DNA of 64,000 bases from an uncultured Bacteroidales bacterium (GTDB lineage Bacteria > Bacteroidota > Bacteroidia > Bacteroidales > UBA932), in NCBI GenBank assembly GCA_905233345.1, contig CAJODQ010000012.1, positions 1 to 64,000 on the forward strand. The letters are read 5' to 3'. The notes under the pieces are model-generated. The model was given only the letters and a program-made list of their open reading frames with translations. It ran no database searches and was not told the DNA's origin. The position numbers and the translations under genes were made by a program. Positions 24,296 to 32,806 of this stretch are shown here, piece after piece. The stretch's first letter is position 1. Each line of letters starts with the position of its first letter.

Positions 24296-25396
24296 TTATA
24301 TTTCCTTCTCCCACAGAATCTCGTTCTGGACGCGGACGCTCTCTTCGTGGATGACGCTGAAGAGGGAGCGGATGAAATTTTCGTCCAGGTTCTCCCGCTG
24401 GCCTTTGCGGACCATGTTGTCGAGGAGGGCGTCCCAGCGGCCCATCTGGAGGATGGCGATGTTGTGGTCCCGCTTGTAGGCACCGATCTTTTCGGAGACG
24501 GCCATGCGGGCGTGGAGGATGGACAGCAGGTTCTCGTCGATGACGTCGATGCGGGCACGGAGCTGGTCGATGTTCTCGCGGTAGTCAGCCGATTCGCTGT
24601 CGGCGTCGCGCACCACGATATGCTCGCCGAGCATCACCCGCAGGGCTTCCGGCGTAAGCTGCTGCTTCGCGTCGCTCAGCGCGCAGTCCGGGTTGCAGTG
24701 TGATTCGATCATCAGGCCCTCCAGGCCGAGGTCCATGGCTCGCTGGCTGAGTTCCAGCAGGTATTTGCGGTCACCGCCCATGTGTGAAGGGTCGGCGAAG
24801 AAGGGCAGTTCGGGGAAGCGGGTGCGGAGCTCGATGGCGACGCGCCAGCCCGGATCGTTCCGGTAACCTCCGGTCTGCAGGGTCGTGAATCCGCGGTGGA
24901 TGACGCCCAGCTTTTTGACGCCGGCCCGGTTGAGGCGCTCCAGCGCACCGATCCAAAGTTCAAGGTCGGGGCTGACCGGATTCTTGACCAGCACGGGGAT
25001 GTCGGTGCTGCCCAGCTTGTCGGCGATTTCCTGCATCATGAAGGGATTGGCGGATGTCCGTGCGCCGATCCACAGGATGTCAAGCCCATGGTCGAGGCAG
25101 GCCTGGATGTGATCTTTGCTGGCCACTTCCGTGCAGGTGAACATGCCGAATTCCTCCTTGACGCGCTGGAGCCACTTGAGGCCCGGCGTGCCGATGCCTT
25201 CAAAGCCTCCCGGATGGGTGCGGGGCTTCCAGATGCCGGCCCGGAACACGTGGATGCCGAAGCTGGCCAGTCCTTCGGCCGTCTTCATCACCTGCGCTTC
25301 GCTTTCTGCGGAGCAGGGGCCCGCAATGACCATCGGGCGGGGGAGGGTGAAGAATCCCCATTCGGATATCGGAATCAGATCGAGTTTGTCTGCCAT
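24296..25396 (-). CDS. Bifunctional DAHP synthase / chorismate mutase
   Basis: 366 residues. The first ~265 are a KdsA-like type I-beta DAHP synthase (VIAGPCSAES, FRAGIWKPRT, GARTSANPFMMQE, KNPVSPDLELW, HRGF, ADPSHMGGDRKYL, IESHCNP). The last ~90 are an AroQ-type chorismate mutase (LRARIDVIDENLLSILHARMAVSEKIGAYKRDHN). It makes DAHP from PEP and erythrose-4-phosphate and converts chorismate to prephenate. This domain order is common in Bacteroidetes. Last gene of the aromatic operon, 12 bases after tyrA. The fused mutase may also act as the allosteric site. Confidence 0.92.
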   Translation of the reverse strand: MADKLDLIPISEWGFFTLPRPMVIAGPCSAESEAQVMKTAEGLASFGIHVFRAGIWKPRTHPGGFEGIGTPGLKWLQRVKEEFGMFTCTEVASKDHIQACLDHGLDILWIGARTSANPFMMQEIADKLGSTDIPVLVKNPVSPDLELWIGALERLNRAGVKKLGVIHRGFTTLQTGGYRNDPGWRVAIELRTRFPELPFFADPSHMGGDRKYLLELSQRAMDLGLEGLMIESHCNPDCALSDAKQQLTPEALRVMLGEHIVVRDADSESADYRENIDQLRARIDVIDENLLSILHARMAVSEKIGAYKRDHNIAILQMGRWDALLDNMVRKGQRENLDENFIRSLFSVIHEESVRVQNEILWEKEI

Positions 25397-25408
25397 GGTG
25401 TCGTATAC

Positions 25409-26263
25409 TTATCGGATGATTTTCTTGATGCGGTTGGCCTCTTCGATCAGGGAGCGGATCTTGTCCTGATCGTAGTCGGCGATGGCGTCGCGGAACGCCT
25501 TCATTTTATCGATGTACGTGTCGATGACGCGGAGCACGTTGTCGTGGTTCTGGGAGAGGATCGGGACCCACATGTCGGCGCTACTCTTGGCCAGGCGCAC
25601 CGTGGAGGAAAAACCGCCGGAAGCCAGGTCGAAGATGTGCTTCTCGTCTTTCTCCTTGTCGAGTACGGTAAGGGCCAGGGCGAAGGAGGTGACGTGCGAG
25701 ATGTGCGACACGTAGGCCGTGTGCACGTCGTGCGACGAAGCGCTCATGAAGATCAGGCGCATGTTGAGCACGTCGTAGAGCTGTTCGACGGTCTTGAGAG
25801 CCTTGGGCGAGGATTCCTCTTGGTTGGCGATGATACAGGCCCTGCCGTCGAAGAGGTTGGGCATGGCCGCCCAGGGACCGGAGTACTCCGTGCCGGCCAT
25901 CGGGTGGGTGGAGACATACTGCTCGCGGCGCGGATGATACTGCGTCGAGAGGTTGATCTGCTCCTTGGTCGAGCATACATCGATGACGATCTTGTCGGTG
26001 GCCCCGGCGGCCTGGAAGTGGTCCAGGATGTCGCAGACCATCTTGACGGCAGTTCCCACCGGGACGGCGACCACCACGATGTCGCTGCGCTCCAGGCATT
26101 CCTCGTACGGTACGATCTCGTCGCAGAGCTGCATCTTGAGAGCGGCTTCCGCGTGGAAAGGTTCAGCCTCCACGCCCAGTACGCGGGTGGCGAAGCCCCT
26201 CCGTTTCAAGTCAATGGCCATCGATCCGCCGATGAGCCCGAGTCCAATGATTCCTATCGTCAT
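25409..26263 (-). CDS. tyrA: Prephenate dehydrogenase
   Basis: 284 residues. NAD-binding GxGxxG (GIIGLGLIGGSMA), the DVCSTKEQI motif, and HPMAGTEYSGP with the active-site His region, then the helical dimerisation domain. Oxidatively decarboxylates prephenate to 4-hydroxyphenylpyruvate for tyrosine. Lies 13 bases downstream of the aminotransferase gene and 12 bases upstream of the DAHP synthase gene. Confidence 0.92.
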   Translation of the reverse strand: MTIGIIGLGLIGGSMAIDLKRRGFATRVLGVEAEPFHAEAALKMQLCDEIVPYEECLERSDIVVVAVPVGTAVKMVCDILDHFQAAGATDKIVIDVCSTKEQINLSTQYHPRREQYVSTHPMAGTEYSGPWAAMPNLFDGRACIIANQEESSPKALKTVEQLYDVLNMRLIFMSASSHDVHTAYVSHISHVTSFALALTVLDKEKDEKHIFDLASGGFSSTVRLAKSSADMWVPILSQNHDNVLRVIDTYIDKMKAFRDAIADYDQDKIRSLIEEANRIKKIIR

Positions 26264-26276
26264 ACGCCTGTCAGTT

Positions 26277-27491
26277 TTATCGGTTCAAAATGTCCGCAAT
26301 CTGCCTGCGGGCCTGCACCAGGACTTCTTCTTTGGCACAGAGGGAGATCCGGACATAGTCCGCTCCGTTCTTTCCGAAGATGAAGCCGGGGGTGATGAAG
26401 ACGTCGCTCCGGTACAGGACCGTGTCGGAAACCCGCTCGCCCAGGCTCTTTCCTTCAGCCGGGGTCAGGGCTGCGTAAGGGTTGTCCGCGCCGACCTTTC
26501 CCCAAAGGAAAAGCCCGCTCGAGTCCGGGTCGTAGCGCACGTCCAGCTGGTCGAAGATGGCGCCGGCCAGCACTTTGCGGCGGGCGTACCCCGCATTTAG
26601 TTCGCTGAACCATTCCGGTCCCTGCTTCAGCGCCTCGACCGCCGCCAGCTGCAGGGGCTTGAACATGCCCGAATCCATCTGCGACTTGACCTTCAGCACC
26701 TGGGCCACCAGGTCCCGCTCGCCCGCCACCATGCCGATGCGCCAGCCCGACATGTTGTGGGCCTTGCTCAGCGAATTGAGCTCCAGGCAGCACTCCTTCG
26801 CGCCCGGCGTGGCCAGGATTGAGAGCGGATGCTCGTTGAGGATGAAGCTGTAGGGGTTGTCGTTCACCACGAGGATGCGGTGCCGCAGGGCGAAGCCCAC
26901 GATCTTCCGGTAGAGTTCCGGGGTGGCCGATGCGCCCGTGGGCATGTGCGGGTAGTTGACCCACATGAGCTTGACGCCCGAAAGATCCATCTGCTCCAAC
27001 GCCTCAAAATCGGGCTGCCAGCCGTTCTCTTCGCGCAGGTCGTAACGGATGATGCGCGCCTGGGTCAGCAGGGAAGCGGAGGTGTAGGTGGGATAGCCCG
27101 GGTCGGGCACCAGCACGCCGTCGCCCTCGTTGAGGAAGGCCAGGGCGGTGAGGAGGATACCCTCCTTGGAGCCCACCAGCGGCTGGATTTCACCCACCGG
27201 ATCGAGCTTTACGCCATAATAGCGCAGGTACCAAGCAGCGAAGGCCTGGCGCAACTCCTCGATGCCCACGTAACTCTGGTAGGCGTGGGTGTCTTTGCGC
27301 TGCGCGCTTTCCGTCAGGGCGCGGATGGCGTCAGCAGGGGGCATGCCGTCCGGGGCGCCGATGCCCAGGTTGATGACGGATGCCTGCCCGGCGGCGGTTT
27401 TCCGTCGGTTGATTTCCGCGATCTCCTTCAGTTTGCGGGAGAAGTAGTATTCCTGGACCGAAGCGGTCCGCTTGGCGGGTTCGATGATCAT
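26277..27491 (-). CDS. PLP-dependent aminotransferase (aromatic/aspartate type)
   Basis: 404 residues. Class I/II aminotransferase: INLGIGAPDGMPP, VLVPDPGYPTYT, VNYPHMPTGA, NDNPYSFIL, and the PLP lysine in ELNSLSKAHNMSGWRIG. Position between pheA and tyrA suggests it transaminates phenylpyruvate and hydroxyphenylpyruvate to Phe and Tyr, although LL-diaminopimelate-aminotransferase-like enzymes have similar motifs. Its start overlaps the pheA stop by 4 bases. Confidence 0.85.
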   Translation of the reverse strand: MIIEPAKRTASVQEYYFSRKLKEIAEINRRKTAAGQASVINLGIGAPDGMPPADAIRALTESAQRKDTHAYQSYVGIEELRQAFAAWYLRYYGVKLDPVGEIQPLVGSKEGILLTALAFLNEGDGVLVPDPGYPTYTSASLLTQARIIRYDLREENGWQPDFEALEQMDLSGVKLMWVNYPHMPTGASATPELYRKIVGFALRHRILVVNDNPYSFILNEHPLSILATPGAKECCLELNSLSKAHNMSGWRIGMVAGERDLVAQVLKVKSQMDSGMFKPLQLAAVEALKQGPEWFSELNAGYARRKVLAGAIFDQLDVRYDPDSSGLFLWGKVGADNPYAALTPAEGKSLGERVSDTVLYRSDVFITPGFIFGKNGADYVRISLCAKEEVLVQARRQIADILNR

Positions 27492-28321
27492 AAGGCTGCG
27501 GTATATTCGCCCAGGACGCGCAGGTCGTCGATGAGCGGCCGCACGGCGGAGAGCGCCTGGTTGTAGCGTTCGTAGCTGTCGAACGTGATGTCGATGTAGA
27601 AGAAGTACTGCCAGCGCTTGCCGGGAATGGGCAGCGACTGGATACGGGTCAGGTTCATGTCGTAGAACGACAGGATGGTGAGGATGTGGGCCAGGGAGCC
27701 GGGCTTGTGCGGCAGCGTGAAGCAGAGCGAGACCTTGTTGATGCTGTCCTTGGGCACGCGGATGGCGTCGTCCAGGATCAGGAAGCGGGTGAAATTGTCG
27801 CGGTAAGTCTCGATCTGCGGCGCGAGGATTTCCAGTCCGAATTCCTCGGCGGCGAGGGTCGAGGCGACGGCACCTACGCCCTGCAGCCCTTCGCGGGCAA
27901 TGTCTGCGGCGCTCTTGGCCGTGTCTTCGCTTTCAACCATCTTGATCCAGGGGCACTGCTTCTCGAAGAAGGCACGGGTCTGGTTGATGGCCATGTAGTG
28001 CGTGCGGACCTCCCGGATGTCTTCCAGTTTCTGCCCCGGCATCGCCATCAGGTTCTGGTGGATCTGTAGGTAGACTTCTCCCTTGATCTGCTGGGGATTC
28101 TTGCGCAGCAGGTCGAAGTTGGGAATCAGACCGCCGGAAATGGTGTTCTCGATGGCCATGACGGCCGCATCGGCACGACCCTGCGCCAGGGCGCTGAACA
28201 GGTCGTCGAAGGTGGCACACTCCACGATCGAGATGGGCTCCGTCTCCTCGGGACGGTAGAACTCGCGTGCCGCCTGCTCATGGAAACAGCCGGAAAAACC
28301 TTGGATGGCAACGTTTTTCAT
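27488..28321 (-). CDS. pheA: Prephenate dehydratase
   Basis: 277 residues. PDT domain (IQGFSGCFHEQAA, IENTISGGLIPNFDLL, TRFLIL with the catalytic Thr of the TRF motif) followed by an ACT regulatory domain (LPHKPGSLAHILTILSFYDMNLTRIQSLP), expected to bind phenylalanine. Converts prephenate to phenylpyruvate. The start at 28321 is set by homology; a longer open frame upstream runs through the neighbouring gene and is not real. Confidence 0.93.
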   Translation of the reverse strand: MKNVAIQGFSGCFHEQAAREFYRPEETEPISIVECATFDDLFSALAQGRADAAVMAIENTISGGLIPNFDLLRKNPQQIKGEVYLQIHQNLMAMPGQKLEDIREVRTHYMAINQTRAFFEKQCPWIKMVESEDTAKSAADIAREGLQGVGAVASTLAAEEFGLEILAPQIETYRDNFTRFLILDDAIRVPKDSINKVSLCFTLPHKPGSLAHILTILSFYDMNLTRIQSLPIPGKRWQYFFYIDITFDSYERYNQALSAVRPLIDDLRVLGEYTAAL

Positions 28322-29226
28322 GCCTGTTTCTGCTGCTGGGCCATTTCCCGGGCTTTCCGACCGAAAATCACCTTGATGTCTTCCGTCAGGGCTTCCGGCG
28401 CTTCCAGCATCTGCGCGGGGTGCCGGAGCAGGCGCTCCCAGAATTTCATGGCGCTGACGAAGTAGAAGCCGTCGCAGAAGCGTTCGTCGGTCACGATCAG
28501 GACCGGCATGCGCTTGCCCACGACGATCTGGCCGTCTGCATTGACCACAGGCACCTCGGATTCCTTGCCCATCGCCATGAAGATGCCGGTGGTGCCGAAG
28601 TTGTAGAGATGGTGGTAGATGGCGGGTCCCTTGATGGACTTCATGTTGGTCAGGAAGAGCGAGGTATGGAAGGGGCTGAGCTTGATGATGGCGTTGGGCA
28701 GGATGCTGTGCTTGTCCATGAACTTGATAAGCCCCACCGACCATTTGATCAGGAAGTTGGGCGTCAGCGTCAGGATCCGGGCGATCTTGTCCGTGCCGTT
28801 GTTGGCGTCAATGTTGTTGTTGGCATCAATGGCGTCATCAATCTTCTGACGGATCTCGTCGAGGGTTTCCATGCCGGTGAAATCCAGTTTCACCAGGGCG
28901 TCCGGGGCATCGGGGCTCAGGTTCTTCTTGACGACAAAAGATACCTGGATCGTATTGTGCTTGTAGATACGGCCGTTCATGATGAAGCGGTTGAGGCGCG
29001 GGAAGCGGGCATACACCCGGACCATCGCGGCGATGATCAGATGCATATAGTTGTATTCCGTGCCTTTATCCGACTGCTCGATGATGAAGGCGTCCAGCGG
29101 TTCGCAGGGACAATCAAACTGGGTCATGTTCTGCGCATCGTTGCGCGTGGGCATGATGTGCGGGACAATGCGCTGGATCGGGTCGATATCTTTGACTTTC
29201 TTTCCGTCTGGTCTGAATCCGAACAT
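28318..29226 (-). CDS. CAT/E2-like acyltransferase-fold protein
   Basis: 302 residues. Resembles the catalytic domain of 2-oxoacid dehydrogenase E2/chloramphenicol acetyltransferase: IVPHIMPTRNDAQN, YNYMHLIIAAMVRVYARFPRLNRFIM, FGTTGIFMAMG and a C-terminal DERFCDGFYF in the place of the DHRxxDG active-site motif. The catalytic His position holds Glu, so acyl transfer by the standard mechanism is doubtful. No lipoyl domain. It overlaps pheA by 4 bases as the first gene of the aromatic operon; its link to that pathway is unknown. Confidence 0.7.
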   Translation of the reverse strand: MFGFRPDGKKVKDIDPIQRIVPHIMPTRNDAQNMTQFDCPCEPLDAFIIEQSDKGTEYNYMHLIIAAMVRVYARFPRLNRFIMNGRIYKHNTIQVSFVVKKNLSPDAPDALVKLDFTGMETLDEIRQKIDDAIDANNNIDANNGTDKIARILTLTPNFLIKWSVGLIKFMDKHSILPNAIIKLSPFHTSLFLTNMKSIKGPAIYHHLYNFGTTGIFMAMGKESEVPVVNADGQIVVGKRMPVLIVTDERFCDGFYFVSAMKFWERLLRHPAQMLEAPEALTEDIKVIFGRKAREMAQQQKQA

Positions 29227-29278
29227 AAGTAAGAATCGCGTACAAAAATTGAAGCCGCTAAGGTATAAAAAATATGAA

Positions 29279-29305
29279 AAAAGTCAGCTTTTTCGGCTGA
29301 CTTTT
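29279..29305. terminator. Bidirectional intrinsic terminator after rsmI
   Basis: 10-bp stem AAAAGTCAGC/GCTGACTTTT with a 7-base loop. It separates the leftward rsmI gene from the leftward aromatic operon. Confidence 0.8.
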
Positions 29306-29310
29306 CTACT

Positions 29311-30000
29311 TTATTTCGTGCTTTCTTTTTCCCGGTCTCCGCTGACAATCAATACGATTTCTCCCTTGGGCGGCGTTTTTGAGAAGTAGGTGAACAGTTC
29401 CTGCAGTGTGCCGCGGTGCGTGGTGTCGTGGAGTTTCGAGATTTCGCGCGAAACGGAGGCGGGGCGGTCGGGGCCGAAGACTTCCACGAACTGGCCGAGG
29501 GTCTTGACCAGCCGGAAGGGGGATTCGTAGAAGATCATCGTCCTTTTTTCGGCGGCGAGTTCGGCGAGTTTCGTCTGGCGGCCCTTCTTCACCGGCAGGA
29601 AGCCCTCGAAGCAGAAGCGGTCGCAGGGAAATCCCGAATTGACGAGTGCCGGCACAAAGGCGGTGGCGCCGGGCAGGGTTTCCACCTCGATGCCCGCCTC
29701 GACACAGGTGCGGACCAGCAGGAACCCCGGATCGGAGATGCCGGGGGTGCCCGCGTCGCTGATCAGGGCGACGGTCTGGCCGGAGAGGATGCGCTGCTTG
29801 ACGCTTTCCACGCGTTCGTGCTCGTTGAACTTGTGGTGCGACTCCATCCGCGCCTGAATCTCGTAGTGCTTCAAAAGCACGGAGCTCGTCCGCGTGTCTT
29901 CGGCCAGAATCAGGTCGGCTTCGCGCAGGATGCGCAGGGCGCGCAGCGTGATGTCTTCGAGGTTGCCGACCGGCGTCGGGACGATATAGAGTTTGGCCAT
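29311..30000 (-). CDS. rsmI: 16S rRNA (cytidine-1402-2'-O)-methyltransferase
   Basis: 229 residues. SAM-dependent tetrapyrrole-methylase fold with the family signature [49 protein letters not shown] and [17 protein letters not shown]. Methylates the 2'-O of C1402 in the ribosomal P site. The start at 30000 (MAKLYIVPT) fits the family; the open frame continuing to 30834 is antisense to tdk. Divergent from tdk with only 36 bases between. Confidence 0.93.
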   Translation of the reverse strand: MAKLYIVPTPVGNLEDITLRALRILREADLILAEDTRTSSVLLKHYEIQARMESHHKFNEHERVESVKQRILSGQTVALISDAGTPGISDPGFLLVRTCVEAGIEVETLPGATAFVPALVNSGFPCDRFCFEGFLPVKKGRQTKLAELAAEKRTMIFYESPFRLVKTLGQFVEVFGPDRPASVSREISKLHDTTHRGTLQELFTYFSKTPPKGEIVLIVSGDREKESTK

Positions 30001-30008
30001 TTTTTTCT

Positions 30009-30030
30009 TACCTTTGTTCCTGCAAAAGTA
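30009..30030. promoter_or_regulatory. Divergent rsmI/tdk -7 boxes
   Basis: Plus strand TACCTTTG at 30009-30016 (for tdk) and minus strand TACTTTTG at 30030-30023 (for rsmI) interleave within 36 bases, so the two promoters must lie back to back with their -33 regions inside the opposite gene. Confidence 0.5.
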
Positions 30031-30036
30031 CGAAAA

Positions 30037-30633
30037 ATGTTCATAGAAAGTGCCAAAAACCCCGGCTGGATCGAAGTCATCTGCGGTTCCATGTTTTCCG
30101 GCAAGACCGAGGAACTCATCCGCCGGCTCAAACGCGCCAAGTTCGCCAATCTCCGTGTCGAAATCTTCAAGCCCAAAATCGATACCCGCTATTCCGAGGA
30201 ATCCGTCGTGTCCCACCAGGGGAATTCGATTCTCTCCACCCCGGTCGATTCCGCCCGGAGCATCCTGGAGAAGGCGGAAGGTGTCGATGTCGTCGGTATC
30301 GACGAGGCCCAGTTCTTCGACGAGGCCGTTGTCGACGTGGCCCGGCAACTGGCTGAGCGCGGTGTCCGTGTCATCGCCGCCGGCCTGGACATGGACTACC
30401 TGGGCAAGCCTTTCGGCCCGATGCCGGCCCTGATGGCCACGGCCGAATACGTGACCAAAGTGCATGCGATCTGCGTCCGCTGCGGTGACATCGCCCACCA
30501 TTCCCACCGCCTTTCGAAGAGCGACCGCTTGGTGGAACTCGGTGAAAAGGATATCTACGAACCGGTCTGCCGCCACTGCTTCAAGCAGTTGCGCGAGCAG
30601 GACATCCAGTCCGGCACCTTGTTCGAGAAATAG
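30037..30633 (+). CDS. tdk: Thymidine kinase
   Basis: 198 residues. P-loop [15 protein letters not shown], Walker B-like [13 protein letters not shown], the lid and zinc site with CVRCGD and CRHC cysteine pairs, and [17 protein letters not shown] (lasso region). Type II thymidine kinase for nucleoside salvage. Complete, typical length. Convergent with xth, 2 bases between stops. Confidence 0.93.
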   Translation: MFIESAKNPGWIEVICGSMFSGKTEELIRRLKRAKFANLRVEIFKPKIDTRYSEESVVSHQGNSILSTPVDSARSILEKAEGVDVVGIDEAQFFDEAVVDVARQLAERGVRVIAAGLDMDYLGKPFGPMPALMATAEYVTKVHAICVRCGDIAHHSHRLSKSDRLVELGEKDIYEPVCRHCFKQLREQDIQSGTLFEK

Positions 30634-30635
30634 AT

Positions 30636-31388
30636 TCAGTCTTGCAGCACCAGCTCCACCGGACAGTGGTCGGAGCCGAAAATGTCGTTGTGGATGTCGG
30701 TCCCGGCGATACGCGAAGCCATGCCTTCTGAGACGAGAAAGTAGTCGATGCGCCAGCCTACGTTCCGTTCGCGGGCAGCCATCCGGTAGGACCACCAGGA
30801 ATACTTGGCCTCGCCCGGATGGGCGTCGCGCCAACTGTCGCGGAAGCCGGCGGCCAGCAGCTCGCTCATCTTGGCCCGCTCCTCATCGGAGAAACCGGCG
30901 TTGAAATGGTTGGTGGCGGGGTTTTTCAGGTCAATCTCCTCGTGCGCCACGTTCATGTCGCCGCAGATCACCACGCCCTTGCGTGCGGCCAGGCCCCTGA
31001 CATAGGCCCGGAAGGCATCTTCCCACTGCATGCGGTAATCGAGGCGGCGGAGGCCGTCCTGCGAATTGGGCGTATAGACATTGACCAGGTAGAAATCAGG
31101 CATTTCAAGCGTCAGCACACGTCCTTCGTGGTCGTGCTCTTCCACCCCGATGCCGCGCGTGACGGACAGCGGGGTGTGGCGGGTGTAGGTGGCCGTCCCG
31201 GAATAACCTTTCTTCTCGGCGTAGTTCCAGTAGGACTGGTAGTCCAGGAATTCCAGATCGATCTGGCCCTCCTGTAACTTGGTTTCCTGCAGACAGAAGA
31301 AGTCGGCGTCGAACGCCGTGAAAATATCGGCAAAACCCTTCTGGGCGACCGCCCGCAGGCCATTAACATTCCAGCTGATGAGTTTCAT
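30636..31388 (-). CDS. xth: Exodeoxyribonuclease III (AP endonuclease)
   Basis: 250 residues. Exo III/AP endonuclease family: ISWNVNGLRA, CLQETKLQ (catalytic Glu), GDMNVAHEEIDL (Asp/Asn pair), and YFLVSEGM...GSDHCPVEL (catalytic His near the C-terminus). Cuts abasic sites in base-excision repair. Complete. Confidence 0.93.
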   Translation of the reverse strand: MKLISWNVNGLRAVAQKGFADIFTAFDADFFCLQETKLQEGQIDLEFLDYQSYWNYAEKKGYSGTATYTRHTPLSVTRGIGVEEHDHEGRVLTLEMPDFYLVNVYTPNSQDGLRRLDYRMQWEDAFRAYVRGLAARKGVVICGDMNVAHEEIDLKNPATNHFNAGFSDEERAKMSELLAAGFRDSWRDAHPGEAKYSWWSYRMAARERNVGWRIDYFLVSEGMASRIAGTDIHNDIFGSDHCPVELVLQD

Positions 31389-31412
31389 GATGCGAAGATA
31401 CGAAAATTTAAT

Positions 31413-31443
31413 TTTGTCATTTGAAAAAATGTTTCTATCTTTG
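31413..31443 (+). promoter_or_regulatory. Promoter of the initiator tRNA gene
   Basis: TTTG (31413-31416) and TATCTTTG (31436-31443) with 19 bases between match the Bacteroidetes consensus; the tRNA begins 13 bases later. Confidence 0.7.
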
Positions 31444-31456
31444 TATTTCCAAACAT

Positions 31457-31529
<73 letters not shown>

Positions 31530-31537
31530 CGAAGCTG

Positions 31538-31563
31538 AAAGCCAGTCAATTACGACTGGCTTT
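31538..31563 (+). terminator. Intrinsic terminator after tRNA-fMet
   Basis: 10-bp stem AAAGCCAGTC/GACTGGCTTT, 6-base loop, T-rich downstream. Confidence 0.75.
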
Positions 31564-31680
31564 CTTGCTTCCCCGCCGGTTCTGCCTTTGGCGCCATATG
31601 GAGGCCGTTTTTATGAGGAAGGTACCAGGGCTGAAATGTGACCTTCCCCGGATCGACGTTTGGTTGTCTCCATCAAAAAC

Positions 31681-31707
31681 CGTATCTTTATACCGATTAA
31701 TCGGAAT
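31681..31707 (+). promoter_or_regulatory. Promoter/operator module, copy 1
   Basis: CGTATCTTTATACC followed by the palindrome CCGATTAATCGG, then AAT. The TATCTTTA resembles a -7 box and the palindrome sits where transcription would start. Twenty-five of 27 bases recur at 32654-32680. It lies just upstream of the SdpI-like gene at 31714. Confidence 0.5.
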
Positions 31708-31713
31708 CTGGAC

Positions 31714-32091
31714 ATGGCCTTTGGATATTTAATGCTGTTTTCGGTGCTCATCACGCCTGTGATCATGGTGGGCTTTGGCCTGGTGTTTCTGAAGGATCCT
31801 CCCAAAAGCATCAATGCTGCCTACGGATACAGGACAAAAAGGTCCATGCGAAGTCAGGATACCTGGGATTTTGCGCATCACTATTTCGGGAAACTATGGC
31901 TTGTATGCGGCCTTGTGAGCATCCCGTTCTCGCTTGTCCCGGTATGGCTGGTGGTCGATAAAAGTAAGGACGTGGTCAGTTTGACAGGACTGATCGTTTT
32001 GGGCTTGCAGGTTATTCTGCTGCTAACCCCGATCATCCCGACCGAGAAGGCATTGAAGAACATCTTTGACGAATTCGGAAGACCTCGATGA
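31714..32091 (+). CDS. SdpI-family membrane protein
   Basis: 125 residues. Two or three membrane helices with the SdpI/YhfL-type signature GYRTKRSMRSQDTWDFAHHYFGKLW. SdpI in Bacillus is an immunity and signalling protein for the SDP toxin, but most family members are of unknown function; no toxin gene is seen here. Start at 31714 (MAFGYLML) because the in-frame upstream codons overlap the promoter module. Confidence 0.75.
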   Translation: MAFGYLMLFSVLITPVIMVGFGLVFLKDPPKSINAAYGYRTKRSMRSQDTWDFAHHYFGKLWLVCGLVSIPFSLVPVWLVVDKSKDVVSLTGLIVLGLQVILLLTPIIPTEKALKNIFDEFGRPR

Positions 32092-32196
32092 ATCCCATCT
32101 TTATCGGTCAAGCCTATCGATGAAGGCTTGTATCTGGAGTAGCCCTTCGATGAACGAGAGGTTCGAGATTCGAAGTCTTTTGTCTGCAAACAATTG

Positions 32197-32223
32197 AAAA
32201 CCAGCCTTTTAGAGGCTGGTTTT
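32197..32223 (+). terminator. Intrinsic terminator after the SdpI-like gene
   Basis: 10-bp stem AAAACCAGCC/GGCTGGTTTT, 7-base loop, followed by further T. Located about 105 bases after the stop codon. Confidence 0.8.
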
Positions 32224-32240
32224 TTTGCGTTTATGCCGGA

Positions 32241-32530
32241 TTCGTGCTCAAAAACGCCATTGCGAAGTACGGAGCACCGGAGATTATAAACTCGGATCAG
32301 GGACGTCAGTTTGTCTGTCAGGATTGAAAGGAAGCGTGCGCCGAGCATCCTGAGATGAGGATCAGTATGGACGGCCGGGGCCGGGCAAAGGACAACATCT
32401 GGATTGAACGATTTTGGAGAACGAGAAAAATGTGGTTATATTTACATCCAGCCTGAGGAAAACAGTGCGGCGCTTTATCAATGAGTTGACACGTTATGGA
32501 AAAACAAAGAGAAATCTGGAAAGACTGGCT
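32241..32530 (+). pseudogene. Decayed IS3-family transposase (OrfB integrase part)
   Basis: One frame reads AIAKYGAPEIINSDQGRQF, then a stop, then RISMDGRGRAKDNIWIERFWR and further stops. This is the DDE/rve core of IS3-family OrfB: the second Asp in NSDQG and the Glu in IERFW are still readable. Both ends are missing and no terminal inverted repeats are seen, so it is an immobile relic. Confidence 0.85.
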
Positions 32531-32546
32531 TAGGGTGATAGCCTGT

Positions 32547-32628
32547 TCGGGCACAAAGAAGCCTCTTTCCGTGCCCGGGAACTGGAAATAGCACGCCCGG
32601 GCACGCCAAGGCCGCAAAACGTGCCCGG
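32547..32628. repeat. Paired hairpins, CGGGCAC/GTGCCCG type
   Basis: Two hairpins 19 bases apart, each with a 16-base loop: CGGGCAC (32548-32554) with GTGCCCG (32571-32577), and CCGGGCAC (32597-32604) with GTGCCCGG (32621-32628). The first loop contains its own AAAGA/TCTTT mini-stem. Equal loop length and spacing suggest a second repeat family. No gene is seen in this stretch. Confidence 0.7.
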
Positions 32629-32653
32629 CAGTATTGTGTCGTTTCGGGAAATG

Positions 32654-32680
32654 CGTATCTTTATACCGACAAATCGGAAT
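32654..32680 (+). promoter_or_regulatory. Promoter/operator module, copy 2
   Basis: CGTATCTTTATACC followed by CCGACAAATCGG and AAT, differing from 31681-31707 at two central positions. It is 127 bases upstream of the bPH-like gene, with a REP-like pair between. Confidence 0.5.
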
Positions 32681-32693
32681 TGGCAGAAGTGAC

Positions 32694-32773
32694 GGTAACG
32701 TCCCAGAGAATGGGACGTTACCCGCAAAAAAGGCCGTATTTGACGGTAGTCTGCCAGATTTTGGGACGTTACT
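32694..32773. repeat. REP-like hairpin pair (type 1 variant)
   Basis: GGTAACGTCCC (32694-32704), 7-base loop, GGGACGTTACC (32712-32722): a perfect 11-bp stem with the same GTCCC-N7-GGGAC core as the REPs near the RAYT gene. After about 22 bases a degenerate second hairpin (GGTAGTCTGCC...GGGACGTTACT, 32745-32772) follows. Same paired layout as the RAYT flanks. Confidence 0.7.
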
Positions 32774-32806
32774 AACAATAAAGAAAATTCGAATTTACAC
32801 GATTCA

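Noticed and set aside
27488..28744. Extended N-terminus for prephenate dehydratase
   Set aside because: The extra ~140 codons overlap the acyltransferase-fold gene in another frame and lack family similarity; start set at 28321.
29311..30834. Extended 507-codon RsmI
   Set aside because: The extension is antisense to tdk; the family start [13 protein letters not shown] lies at 30000.
32100..32190. Possible second tRNA or tRNA fragment (GGTTCGAG T-arm-like sequence)
   Set aside because: No acceptor or anticodon stem can be folded; only a short T-arm resemblance.
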